Positions 16,077 to 25,035 of a stretch of 64,000 bases of DNA are shown here, piece by piece. The position numbers and the translations under genes are program-made. The notes under the pieces are model-generated. The model worked only from the letters and a program-made list of their open reading frames with translations. It had not been told where the DNA came from and ran no database searches. Each line of letters starts with the position of its first letter. Positions within the stretch are counted from its first letter, which is position 1. The stretch covers positions 1-64,000 of the forward strand of contig NZ_JAAZQX010000012.1 of assembly GCF_012371325.1 (NCBI RefSeq), given 5' to 3'. This stretch comes from Acinetobacter sp. A2. Its GTDB lineage: Bacteria > Pseudomonadota > Gammaproteobacteria > Pseudomonadales > Moraxellaceae.

Positions 16077-19000
16077 ATGTTGTCAAAAAACAAATCAATT
16101 TTTATCTTTCTTTTTTTAGCATTTGTAATCGTGAATATTTTCATGATTAGTTTATTTGCTTATACCTTATATACTTCACATGAGCGCGAAGAAGCTGAAG
16201 TTAGAATTCATATAGAAAATTTAACTTTACTTCTTGAAAAAAGAATTAGCAGTAGCTCAAAAGAAATTGATTTATCTTTACATACGTTACAAGCTTATGT
16301 AGAAAAAGAATTACGTGAAAAAAAACAAATAAATGATAGAGATATTTCTAGCTTTATTCAAAAACAAAAAGACTGGATCGGTTCTGTTACACGAATTCAT
16401 ATCACCGATATCAAAGGTCAAGTCCAATTTGGCGATAGTGATATTAGTAATGAGACTTGGAATTACGCCAACTATCGTTTTTTTAAAGATGTTCAACAGA
16501 ATGATACAGATCAACTGTTTGTTACGAAACTAATAAGAGATCCTAATGGTCAAGGCTGGGTTCATCTATTTGCACGACGTTACAACCAGCCGGATGGAAC
16601 TTTTGCAGGTATGATCGTCTCTACATTACCTGCTAGTTACTTTAATCATCTGATTGCAGATCTGGATGTAGGCCCTAAAGGGGTGCTGTTGGTGCAAGAC
16701 CTGAATATGCGAATTATCGCCCGCAATCCCGTGCTCCAAACTCCGAAAGGCCTAGTGGGTTTTGTAAGTGCACCACCAGAACTGTCACAACTGGTTCATT
16801 CCAGAGCACAGTTTGGTAGTATTTATAGTCAACAAACAATAGATAAAGTCCCACGTATGGGACACTTCCGTAGATTAAGCACTATGCCTGTTTTTGTTGT
16901 TGTTGCTTATGCAAAAGAAGACTATCTGGCTCAATGGTATCATGAACTAATTAAAGCTATTTTGTTTGGGTTGCTCTTTCTTGTAGTTACTGCGATTACA
17001 ACATACTTAGTTTGGTATCAAATCCGGGCCAATATATTAAGTAATCGTCGTAGTCAGATGCTGTTGCAGAATGCTAAAGATGGTATTCATATACTAGATA
17101 GACAAGGCCGGCTCATTGAAGGGAGTGATTCGTTTTTTCGTATGATAGGCAGCACTCCACGACTAGTTGTAGGACAAACGCTGAGTTATTGGGATAACGG
17201 CTATAATGAAACAGATCTTCAAGATTTGATCAATACAGGTGTTTTAAATCCAGAAGGTATTCGCTTCGAAACTTATTATCAGAATGCTCAAGGTGAGTGT
17301 TATCCAGTAGAAGTCAGTTCAGTTCTAGTGCATCTTGATAATGAAGAGGTTTTCTTCTGCTCGGCACGTGATATTACTGAACGTAAAAAAGCTGAAGAAA
17401 ATCAGCGTATCGCTGCAACTGCATTTGAATCCCAGGTTGGAATGATGATTACAGATTCTCAGCGAGTTATTTTACGGACCAATCGTGCATTAACAGAAAT
17501 TAGCGGTTATAGCCAGCAAGAGTTGATCGGTAATACACCAAAAATCTTTCAATCGGGCAGGCACGACAAAAAATTCTATGCCACCATGTGGGAGCTTATT
17601 CGTACCACAGGATCTTGGCAAGGTGAAATATGGAATAAGCGTAAAAATGGAGAATTGTATCCACAGCACATCTTGATTGCGGCTGTACGTGATAGGAATG
17701 GCGAAACGACGCATTATGTGTCTTCTATTACCGATATTTCTGCCTACAAAGCTTCAGAAGAAAAAGTACGCTTGCTTGCATTCTATGATTCTCTGACCCA
17801 ATTACCTAACCGTAGCCTGTTTCTCGAGCATCTTGAACAGAGCCTACAAGAAGCGGAAAATAAAAAATGGTGGGGAGCACTTCTGTGCATTGATCTGGAT
17901 CACTTTAAAGTATTGAATGATACAGAAGGTCATGAGACTGGCGATCGCTTATTAAAGCAAGTCGCAACGCGCCTGTCAGAATACATAGAAGCAAATCAAA
18001 TGGTTGCTCGATTTACGAGTGATGAGTTTGTGGTACTGCTTGATCAGCTTGGAAACTCCGAGATGGAGGCTATCCAACGAGCAGAAAAAACTGCAAAAGA
18101 TATTTTGCAAAGACTCGCTCAACCATACTTTTTCACTAACTCTGAGTACCGTAGTTCAGCAAGTATCGGGATTAGCCTGTTTGGTCAAGATGCAGAGGAA
18201 AACCTACAGGATCCAATTAAACGTGCCCAAATGGCAGTGTTTGAAGCAAAGAATTATGGCCGAAATACCTATCGCTTCTTTGATCTACGGATTCAATCCC
18301 AGGTTGAGGAACGTGCCGAGATTGATGCCGGCTTGCGTCAAGCGTTGGAAAAAAATCAGCTTATGTTGCATTACCAGCCACAAGTAAATGGTGCAGAGCG
18401 GATGATAGGAGTAGAAGCCTTGTTACGTTGGCGTCATCCAGTTAAAGGAATGATTTCTCCTGCCCGTTTTATCCCTATAGCAGAAGAAAATGGCTTTATG
18501 ATTTCACTGGGTCAGTGGGTACTCGAAAGTGCCTGCCAGCAATTAGGAGAATGGGCTAAACACCCGAAAACAGCTCATCTCAGCATCGCCGTGAATGTCA
18601 GTGCAAGTCAGTTTAGGCGTGAGGAGTTTGTTCAAGACGTACTCGAAATTCTGGAGCGTACCCAAGCTCCGGCACACTTGCTCAAACTTGAACTTACCGA
18701 AAGTGCCCTAGTCATGCGTATAGAAGATATTATTGAAAAAATGACCATTCTTAAACGTTATGGAGTGATATTTTCTCTAGATGACTTTGGGACTGGTTAT
18801 TCTTCTCTGGCTTATTTACAACGTATTCCAATTGATCAGTTGAAAATTGATCAAGGTTTTGTTCGTGATATCGTGGTGAGTAGTAATGATGCCGAAATTG
18901 TGAAAATGATTATTGTTTTGGCTAAAACTTTGGGAATTTCTGTAATTGCTGAGGGAGTTGAAACTGAAGCCCAACGAGATATATTAGAAAAACAGGGCTG

Positions 19001-19100
19001 TTACCATTATCAAGGCTATTTGTTTGGCAAACCGATGCCTATTGATGAGCTTGAGCAATACTATCTTTCAAAAGTACATACAAAACCAAGAAGGATATGA
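16077..19100 (+). CDS. Membrane sensor with dCACHE, PAS, degenerate GGDEF and EAL domains (c-di-GMP phosphodiesterase)
   Basis: The ATG at 16077 is preferred over the TTG at 16023 because it begins directly before a signal-anchor helix (FIFLFLAFVIVNIFMISLFA); the product is 1007 residues. A periplasmic CACHE-like sensor (about 45-295) ends at a second membrane helix (ILFGLLFLVVTAITTYLVWY). Two PAS/PAC repeats follow, then a GGDEF domain whose signature is RFTSDEF instead of GG(D/E)EF, so cyclase activity is doubtful. The EAL domain looks complete: GVEALLRWRHP, LTESALVM, DDFGTGYSSLAYL and AEGVETEAQ. Net activity is probably c-di-GMP hydrolysis, with the GGDEF domain as a possible GTP sensor. 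IS30 debris ends just upstream and may have changed the promoter. Confidence 0.92.
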   Translation: MLSKNKSIFIFLFLAFVIVNIFMISLFAYTLYTSHEREEAEVRIHIENLTLLLEKRISSSSKEIDLSLHTLQAYVEKELREKKQINDRDISSFIQKQKDWIGSVTRIHITDIKGQVQFGDSDISNETWNYANYRFFKDVQQNDTDQLFVTKLIRDPNGQGWVHLFARRYNQPDGTFAGMIVSTLPASYFNHLIADLDVGPKGVLLVQDLNMRIIARNPVLQTPKGLVGFVSAPPELSQLVHSRAQFGSIYSQQTIDKVPRMGHFRRLSTMPVFVVVAYAKEDYLAQWYHELIKAILFGLLFLVVTAITTYLVWYQIRANILSNRRSQMLLQNAKDGIHILDRQGRLIEGSDSFFRMIGSTPRLVVGQTLSYWDNGYNETDLQDLINTGVLNPEGIRFETYYQNAQGECYPVEVSSVLVHLDNEEVFFCSARDITERKKAEENQRIAATAFESQVGMMITDSQRVILRTNRALTEISGYSQQELIGNTPKIFQSGRHDKKFYATMWELIRTTGSWQGEIWNKRKNGELYPQHILIAAVRDRNGETTHYVSSITDISAYKASEEKVRLLAFYDSLTQLPNRSLFLEHLEQSLQEAENKKWWGALLCIDLDHFKVLNDTEGHETGDRLLKQVATRLSEYIEANQMVARFTSDEFVVLLDQLGNSEMEAIQRAEKTAKDILQRLAQPYFFTNSEYRSSASIGISLFGQDAEENLQDPIKRAQMAVFEAKNYGRNTYRFFDLRIQSQVEERAEIDAGLRQALEKNQLMLHYQPQVNGAERMIGVEALLRWRHPVKGMISPARFIPIAEENGFMISLGQWVLESACQQLGEWAKHPKTAHLSIAVNVSASQFRREEFVQDVLEILERTQAPAHLLKLELTESALVMRIEDIIEKMTILKRYGVIFSLDDFGTGYSSLAYLQRIPIDQLKIDQGFVRDIVVSSNDAEIVKMIIVLAKTLGISVIAEGVETEAQRDILEKQGCYHYQGYLFGKPMPIDELEQYYLSKVHTKPRRI

Positions 19101-19154
19101 GTAAGTCCCAAAGTCGTGCTATCTATCCCCACCTAAATCAAAGATTACAGATGG

Positions 19155-19865
19155 GGAATTTCGCACAGTTAGTTAAATTGCTCTATAAAGCAGGGCAGCC
19201 AGGCATTCCGCTTGCTCAATCGAACAGATGCCTTCCAGGCGCATCTCTTTGATCAGACGATCCTGAGGGGTTCTATTCGCCCGTTCTACACAGCCTTTGG
19301 CTTGTGGTGAGTTGGCGAAGATAATATCGATATTCAGGGTGCTGAGTACGCGCCCAAATTGCGTAATCTTGGTGTCTTTCTTGCTGCTTTGATTCACCCC
19401 GAAGACTGAATGTTTGTCGCTGTAAAACGCTAAAAGCTTACCATGCTGTTCGACATACAAACTTGTTGAATCCATGAATGGTAGTGAGCTTTTCATGGGC
19501 CAAGGTAGGTCCAAATCCCAGCAGATGTTCAGAAATAATGGAAAGACATTTTGATTTTAATAAATCATCATGGCGACGATGGCCAGGTTGACCACGACTG
19601 GCATGCGCCATACCTGAAACACCATCTTGATTGAGCTTCTGTAATAACCAGGTAATTTGACGGGTTGAAAGATTAAGGATTTCAGCAGCACGGACTTGGG
19701 TAATACGTTGATCTCGAACGTCTTGCAGAACAGCAAGACGTTGAATTTCTTTGTCAGACATAGTGATCAGCATCTATATTTCATATCCAGTCCATGATGT
19801 TTAAGCCATCATAAACTAGACATTTTTATTGGTGAGAATATAGACATTTTGAATGGGTTCTAACA
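19155..19865 (-). mobile_element. Decayed ISNCY (IS1202-like) copy
   Basis: This is a degenerate relative of the intact element next to it. It keeps the transposase-start-proximal terminus: two AGACATTTT-type subterminal repeats at about 19815-19850, ending TAACA at 19865. It has lost roughly 100 internal codons, is frameshifted near its 3' part, and breaks off near 19155 where the downstream sequence is unrelated. The opposite terminus is missing. Confidence 0.75.
19173..19773 (-). pseudogene. ISNCY-family transposase, broken into two frames
   Basis: The first frame (19438-19773) begins MLITMSDKEIQRLAVLQD, the HTH start of this transposase, and runs to LTTIHGF, where it jumps out of register. 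The second frame (19173-19514) resumes at STSLYVEQHGK with FYSDKHSVFGV (second catalytic Asp) and AKGCVERANRT (catalytic Glu), then shifts again at SIEQAECLAAL. Compared with the intact copy, the first catalytic Asp region (IQIDGSYHDW) is deleted. It cannot make an active transposase. Confidence 0.85.
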
Positions 19866-19870
19866 ACGCA

Positions 19871-21352
19871 TGTTATTCCTAAGTAGAAATGTCCTACCTA
19901 ATAACCAAATAGAAATGTCCTATATGGACAATTCCAAGTCAAGCACAGGATTTAGATTTCGTTCTTTGATTGCTATTTTCTGTGCACGTCTGCTTGGCAT
20001 CTTTTGAGAACGATTGCGTTTGTTTTGTTGTTCCAGTTCTTCATGCTGTTGTTGGATATGATTCAGAACAGCACCCAACCGTTTATTCTCAACAATCTCT
20101 CGCTGATTCAGCTGACTTAATTTATCGAAGAGGCTGTAATTGATCTTTCGGCCATCATGCATGAGGGCTACAGTACCATCCGGGTATTCCAGGAACTCAA
20201 GATACTTACCGATCAACCTTTGATTTTCTTCGGTGTTTTCCAGGAGATATACGCATTTATCATAAGTAATCGTCAGGCTATTCGTGACTCTGCGGGGTTC
20301 ACGCCAAGTAAAAATATCATCTAATTCTTCGGCTGTTTCAGTGATAGGCCGATGTAGATCCTTAGGATTAAAAGCCATCTTGGCGAACTTCTGATTGAAC
20401 TGCTCAATGAAGCAGGGTAGCCAGGCATTAGCTTGCTCAATCGAGCTGATACCTTCCAGACGCATCTCCTTGATCAGACGGTCCTGAAGGGTTCTGTTGG
20501 CACGTTCCACACGGCCTTTGGCCTGTGGTGAATTGGCGAAGATGATATCGATATTCAGGGTACTGAGTACGCGTCCAAACTGGGTAATCTTGGTGTCTTT
20601 CTTGCTGCTTTGATTCACCCTGAAGACTGAATGTTTGTCGCTGTAAAATGCCAACGGCTTACCATGCTGCTCAACATACAAGCGTGTTGAAATCATATAA
20701 TCAAAGGCTGATTCTGATTCACAGAAGCGTAAATGCTGCAATTTTCCTGTAGCATCATCGATAAACACCAGCAGACAGCATTTAGCAGCGCGTCCTTCAA
20801 ACCAGTCATGATATGAGCCATCAATTTGGATCAGTTCACCAAAGCAATCCCGGTTGTAACGAGGCTGATACGGGCGTTTCAGGCGCTTGGATCGAGGAAT
20901 CCATAAGTCAGCTGCAATCATCCAGGAACGCAGGGTTTCTACTGAAAGATCGAATCCATGTACGGTGGTGAGCTTTTCATGCGCTAAAGTGGGTCCGAAA
21001 CCATGGAGTTGGTCAGAAACAATATTGAGGCACTTGAGTCTGAGTTCTTCAGGAAGTTTGGAATTGCTGATTTGGCCACGACCGGCATGGGCTAATGCAG
21101 CGGGACCTTGAGCTTTGTATTTCTGCAGTAAGCGTCTGATCTGACGTTCTGAAATATGAAGTAGCTGAGCAGCCTGGGATTGAGTTATGCGTTGATCGCA
21201 GATTTCCTGCAAGACCGACAATCGTTTAAGTTCTTTATCCGACATAGACACCAACATATCAAACCGTCCGCTAACGAAATTGCAAAAGTGCATATTCTAA
21301 AAGCGGACATTTTTACTTTGGAGAAACCGGACATTTCTATTTTGGAGTTACA
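19871..21352 (-). mobile_element. Intact ISNCY (IS1202-like) insertion sequence with 6-bp target duplication
   Basis: The ends are inverted and similar: TGTTATTCCTAAGTAGAAAT at 19871 and, on the opposite strand, TGTAACTCCAAAATAGAAAT ending at 21352. A second subterminal AGAAATGTCC/AAAAATGTCC repeat lies inside each end (19905-19920 and 21305-21321). The element is flanked by the same 6 bases, AACGCA, at 19865-19870 and 21353-21358, which supports these limits and a single insertion event. It is 1482 bp with one transposase gene. Confidence 0.85.
19920..21257 (-). CDS. ISNCY-family (IS1202 group) transposase
   Basis: The product is 445 residues from the ATG at 21257. That start matches the start position of the decayed neighbour (MLxxMSDKE); an upstream ATG at 21293 is also open. 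The N-terminus has an HTH region (ITQSQAAQLLHISERQIRRL). The DDE core is complete: LIQIDGSYHDWFEG (first Asp), FYSDKHSVFRVNQ (second Asp) and AKGRVERANRTLQDRL (Glu). The C-terminal domain includes the NKRLGAVLNHIQQ helix and a basic tail (QKMPSRRAQKIAIKERN). It is the only gene of the element and appears functional. Its decayed relative shows this family has been in the region before. Confidence 0.9.
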   Translation of the reverse strand: MLVSMSDKELKRLSVLQEICDQRITQSQAAQLLHISERQIRRLLQKYKAQGPAALAHAGRGQISNSKLPEELRLKCLNIVSDQLHGFGPTLAHEKLTTVHGFDLSVETLRSWMIAADLWIPRSKRLKRPYQPRYNRDCFGELIQIDGSYHDWFEGRAAKCCLLVFIDDATGKLQHLRFCESESAFDYMISTRLYVEQHGKPLAFYSDKHSVFRVNQSSKKDTKITQFGRVLSTLNIDIIFANSPQAKGRVERANRTLQDRLIKEMRLEGISSIEQANAWLPCFIEQFNQKFAKMAFNPKDLHRPITETAEELDDIFTWREPRRVTNSLTITYDKCVYLLENTEENQRLIGKYLEFLEYPDGTVALMHDGRKINYSLFDKLSQLNQREIVENKRLGAVLNHIQQQHEELEQQNKRNRSQKMPSRRAQKIAIKERNLNPVLDLELSI

Positions 21353-21663
21353 AACGCAATTGCGTATAATCAATATTATGTTAAATACCATTCACCATAC
21401 AATAAGTTCATATTTATCTTACTCTCACCTGAATTGGCTATTCACCAAAACTTATGAATCTTGCCGGCTTTGAATATAGCTTCCTTGAGGATTTGATAGC
21501 CCTAGGAGTATTCCTTTGAAAGTTTTCGCAATGAATTACTTAGCTAACTTTGGCTGTAAGCCATTAAATTGCTTATGTCAACTGTCAAGCCTTTTGAAAT
21601 TTTCCTTAGAAATTAAAACTAAATAAGAATTGGGTCTGACGGTTCTATATCAGCATATTTAAC
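21353..21663. other. Gene-free stretch after the ISNCY element
   Basis: It begins with the AACGCA target duplication. No convincing gene, tRNA or structured RNA was seen, only AT-rich sequence with short unsupported frames up to the tetR stop. Confidence 0.5.
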
Positions 21664-22200
21664 TTAAGCACTCGCAACTAATGCTGCACAAACGGCCCGC
21701 TTCTCTGGTTCAGATAACTGATGAGCTAAAAGACCTTCAATGGTGAATACAGCTATTTTTACTCTAGGCTCAATTTGATCAGCGGACATTCCTATCTTCT
21801 GTAGCTCTAAACGAAACAATGCCTCCACCATGACATGGAATCTCTCATGCCACTCCTTTAGTTCTGTCGAAAATTTCAGTCTAGCATGCACAGTACTCAC
21901 CAAGCGATCAACTAATTGCAGTTGATCCACTACCCAGATTAAACGTTCAGAAAGATCCTTTGATGATTGCAACATGTATTCATTTACATGCTTGGTTAAC
22001 TCAGCATTCAGGATGCTAACCAATAATTCATCTTTATTTTTGAAATACCAGTAAATGGTATTTGGGGCAACTCTAGCTTCAACAGCAATACGACTCATGG
22101 AAGTCGCATCATACCCTTCGGTTAAAAACAACGAATGTGCAGCATCAATGATCTCTTGTTGTTTTTCTTCCCGATCTTGTACACGTTTATTACGGGCCAT
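21664..22200 (-). CDS. TetR/AcrR-family transcriptional regulator
   Basis: This 178-residue repressor has the N-terminal TetR HTH at about residues 15-60 (EIIDAAHSLFLTEGYDATSM then VAPNTIYWYFKNKDELL). A helical ligand-binding and dimerisation domain follows. It is divergent from an alpha/beta hydrolase gene, with 250 bases between. Two matching inverted repeats (22271-22291 and 22309-22329) in that gap are the natural operators for autoregulation and control of the hydrolase. The ligand is unknown; a lipid or ester substrate of the hydrolase is a reasonable guess only. Confidence 0.88.
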   Translation of the reverse strand: MARNKRVQDREEKQQEIIDAAHSLFLTEGYDATSMSRIAVEARVAPNTIYWYFKNKDELLVSILNAELTKHVNEYMLQSSKDLSERLIWVVDQLQLVDRLVSTVHARLKFSTELKEWHERFHVMVEALFRLELQKIGMSADQIEPRVKIAVFTIEGLLAHQLSEPEKRAVCAALVASA

Positions 22201-22270
22201 TCAGTTTTCCTACTCTACTAAAAATTAAGGTGCTATCACATAAAACGGATCAAAGCAGTATCGTAAATTC

Positions 22271-22329
22271 TTCTTGAATGCTATTCAAGAATATAGTTAA
22301 ATCATACTATCTTGAACAACATTCAAGAT
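22271..22329. promoter_or_regulatory. Tandem palindromic operators between tetR and the hydrolase gene
   Basis: Site 1 is TTCTTGAAT-gct-ATTCAAGAA (22271-22291), perfectly symmetric. Site 2 is ATCTTGAA-caaca-TTCAAGAT (22309-22329). Both share the core TCTTGAA...TTCAAGA, are centred about 38 bases apart, and lie in a divergent promoter region, as expected for a TetR-family repressor. Assignment to this TetR is inference. Confidence 0.7.
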
Positions 22330-22450
22330 AATGTAAAAGAATAATAATGCACTACTGATTGATCAAAATAAATTTAATTTTCTGGTGCATTTTTAACAAG
22401 AAATAAGATGGAAGGCAGCCATCAAGAAATCTAAGAGCAGGCCAAAATAT

Positions 22451-23386
22451 ATGTCAAACCGTAAATATCCTGATACCTCACATATTGAAAAATCAGTCTA
22501 TGAGTCTAACTTCCTAACTGAAGGTGATATGTGCTCAGCAACATTACATGTACCTAAAGAGTCAGCAACACAAAAGCTGCCTGCTGTTTTAATGGTAGGT
22601 GGTTGGGGAAGTATTCAAGGTGCATTGACCGATTCTTTCATCAATCACTTTGTTACCCAAGGTTATGCTGTGATGGAATTTGATTATCCAGGCTGGGGAT
22701 TAAGTGGAGGTCTGCCGCGTCAGGATATTAATCCGTGGAAGAGAGTAAAAACCGTTAATAAAGCATTATCCCATTTGAAGTCTATGCCTCAGGTGGATGC
22801 TGACAATATTATTGCCTGGGGTACTTCATTTGGTGGTGGACATGTGGTGGATCTAGTAGCAGAACACCCTGAATTAAAAGGTGCCATTATTCAAGTTCCT
22901 ATGCTAGATGGCATCAGTACAGTACGTTCTGTACCTCTACCCCAAATGTTTAAATTTTTAGGGTATGGTTTAGCGGACAGAATTAAACCAGGTGAACGAA
23001 TTTGCATTCCAACTGTGTCACAACCGGGTCAATTAGGAGCGATGGATCGTGATCAGGCCTGGAATGCCATGGAACTTGCTAAAGAGAAATTGAATATAGA
23101 CTATGATAATCGTGTTACTGCACGTTCGCTTTTGACTATGGGATTCTATCGCCCATGGAAACGTTTAAAGCAGGTCAAAGTACCTATGTTGATTGTAGGG
23201 GCAACTCAAGATACCGTCGCTCCGTTCGTAGCTAAAAAGATTGAAAAGGTAAAAAATCCTTTCATTCAAATGAAGAAAATTGAAGCGGACCATTTTGACC
23301 CTTATTTTGAACCATACTTCTCACAAAATTTAAGTTATCAGTTGGACTTTTTAAACAGCTTAAAGTCTTCAAGAGCACACGTATAA
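22451..23386 (+). CDS. Alpha/beta hydrolase
   Basis: This 311-residue protein has the alpha/beta-hydrolase fold. The oxyanion region is VGGWGSIQG. The nucleophile elbow is GTSFGG with Ser126. The acid is probably the Asp in VGATQDTVAPF and the base the His in EADHFDPY. FDYPGWGLSGG is the usual strand-4 loop. There is no signal peptide, so it is likely cytoplasmic. It resembles acetyl-xylan-esterase/dienelactone-hydrolase-like members, but the substrate is not deducible. It is divergent from the TetR gene and likely repressed by it. A truncated relative lies just downstream on the other strand. Confidence 0.85.
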   Translation: MSNRKYPDTSHIEKSVYESNFLTEGDMCSATLHVPKESATQKLPAVLMVGGWGSIQGALTDSFINHFVTQGYAVMEFDYPGWGLSGGLPRQDINPWKRVKTVNKALSHLKSMPQVDADNIIAWGTSFGGGHVVDLVAEHPELKGAIIQVPMLDGISTVRSVPLPQMFKFLGYGLADRIKPGERICIPTVSQPGQLGAMDRDQAWNAMELAKEKLNIDYDNRVTARSLLTMGFYRPWKRLKQVKVPMLIVGATQDTVAPFVAKKIEKVKNPFIQMKKIEADHFDPYFEPYFSQNLSYQLDFLNSLKSSRAHV

Positions 23387-23410
23387 ATGCCATACCGCTT
23401 ATAACAGCTA

Positions 23411-23440
23411 AAATAGCCTTATCCCTGGATAAGGCTATTT
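23411..23440. terminator. Rho-independent terminator between convergent genes
   Basis: A 14-base perfect stem, AAATAGCCTTATCC with GGATAAGGCTATTT, has only CT between the arms and is followed by CTTT on the + strand and TTTTAGC on the - strand. It is placed between the hydrolase gene and the convergent hydrolase fragment. Confidence 0.8.
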
Positions 23441-23470
23441 CTTTAAAGCGATCGATAGAAAATTTTTAAA

Positions 23471-23908
23471 TTAAAGCTGCTGTAGAAATGATATATGTTG
23501 CGATTGGATGCGATCGATAAAGGGTGCATGAAACAGATCAAAATGCCCACAGTCTTCTTCTAAATAGCGGATTGACTTTGATTGTTGCGCCGTTTTGCGT
23601 GTACTTGATATTGGAATTAAAGAGTCTTGCTTTGCTCCAATCATTAAGGTGGGGGTCTGAATTTTATGACTTACGGAAATGGGGCGATAAAATGGAATAG
23701 TGAGGACGATTCGTGCAGGAACTTGGTTATCCCAGTTTTGGTTTTCCTCAACTAATGAATAATAACCCTGATAACAATCCGAACCTGATAGGACTGCAAA
23801 CCGACTTTTTGCCACGACCTTCATCAATTTTGCCTTACCAAATAGACTATAGAATAAGTCAGTGATTGTTAAATAGGTTGCAGGCAAAAGATAACGTTTA
23901 GGGTAACC
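23471..23908 (-). pseudogene. Alpha/beta hydrolase, C-terminal fragment
   Basis: About 145 residues of the C-terminal half of an alpha/beta hydrolase remain (open from 23908; the only start codon is an internal TTG at 23887). It keeps the acid strand LMIGAKQDSLIPISS and the catalytic His region EDCGHFDLFHAPF, but lacks the nucleophile elbow. Its phrase IPFYRPISVSHKIQTPTLMI parallels the intact hydrolase upstream (FYRPWKRLKQVKVPMLIV), so the two are related. A TAG sits directly before the homologous frame, at a junction with a truncated TonB receptor. A deletion probably joined the two genes. Confidence 0.75.
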
Positions 23909-24689
23909 CTACACTGAAAGTTTGCGTATCTGTTAAGTCAAAGTTTAAGCGGCCATTGATGTCAAGGGTATCGGTATCCATTGTGCTACCCTGCCAAGGA
24001 CTTAATGAAATACGCTTTCCTCGACCATCAAATCGAGAACCTCGGCGGGTATAATCTAGGCCTAAAAATCCATCCACTTGATCATTACTAAATGAGGCAG
24101 TTTGACCCACTTGGTAAGTTAAACCGTCACGGCGGAAATTATCGGCTGATGTGATGCCCAGCTTGGTTTGAAAACTTACGGGTTCAGATTTATCTGTGCG
24201 TTTGGTAATAATATTAATAATACCGCCAGTTGCACCTGAACCATAAATACTGGATGCGCCGGAAACCACCTCAATATGGTCAATCATATTTGGACTAATA
24301 CTATTCAGTTGACGTGCAATATCCCGTGAACCTGTCTGTGAAACTCCATCAATCATGACCAGTACATTACGTCCACGCATGGTCTGACCATAATTACTTG
24401 TAGTTCCACTACTAGGTGCTAAAGATGGTACAAGCTGCGCTAAAATATCCGCGACTTTTCGACCTGCGCCAGCTTGTTGAACAATTGCTTCGCCATGAAT
24501 GGTTTGTACTGTCCCTGCGATCTCGGCGATTGTTTTAGGTGTACGTGTGGCGGTCATCACCATTGTTGAAAGTTGAGTGATATCCGGTTTTTCTGGTGCA
24601 GCTGCTGGGCTACTCTCTTTTGCATAAAGATGCATAGAAATAGCGATTGTGAGAAGACAAAGATTAAATTGAGATCGCCGCATTTTCAT
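23898..24689 (-). pseudogene. TonB-dependent receptor, N-terminal fragment
   Basis: Only 263 residues remain of a receptor family that is normally 650-800 long. The signal peptide (LCLLTIAISMHLYA), a TonB-box-like STMVMTATRTP, and the plug domain with VLVMIDGVSQTGSRD and IEVVSGASSIYGSGATGG are present, followed by the first barrel strands. The frame stops at FSVGLP where it meets the tail of the hydrolase fragment. The barrel is missing, so it cannot function in uptake. A Fur-box-like site upstream indicates the original gene was iron-regulated. Confidence 0.8.
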
Positions 24690-24717
24690 TCCCTAGATTG
24701 CAATTGTTAATTTTGCG

Positions 24718-24736
24718 GCAAATGATAATCATTATT
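24718..24736 (-). promoter_or_regulatory. Fur box upstream of the truncated TonB receptor
   Basis: GCAAATGATAATCATTATT matches the 19-base Fur consensus GATAATGATAATCATTATC at about 16 positions, including the central ATGATAATCATTAT. It lies 29 bases before the receptor ATG, a normal position for iron-dependent repression. Confidence 0.75.
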
Positions 24737-25035
24737 ATTAATGATGTAAAATTATTATTTAAAAATTTTATTGAGTACTTTCCTGGCTTGAAACTTCACA
24801 GGAAAAATTTCATAAAACAGACAATGAACACTGCTTTGAAATGAAAAAAATTAATATTTATTGATCTATTTTTAATTGAGGTAACCGACTTCTTCTAAGT
24901 AAATCAAGTAATCCAAATTGAACAGGAAGCTCCTTCTAAAGATAATTATTTAGATCATGAATCTGCTAAGAAGCATACGCTCTATAATCAAACCACTATT
25001 ATGAGCGTATTCGTTATCTTCCAATTGCCTTCAGC
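24737..25035. other. Gene-free stretch with one inverted repeat
   Basis: No gene is apparent. A near-perfect inverted repeat, ATACGCTCTATAAT (24975-24988) with ATTATGAGCGTAT (24998-25010), lies just beyond the TauE/SafE stop and may end that transcript, although no T-run follows. Confidence 0.4.
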
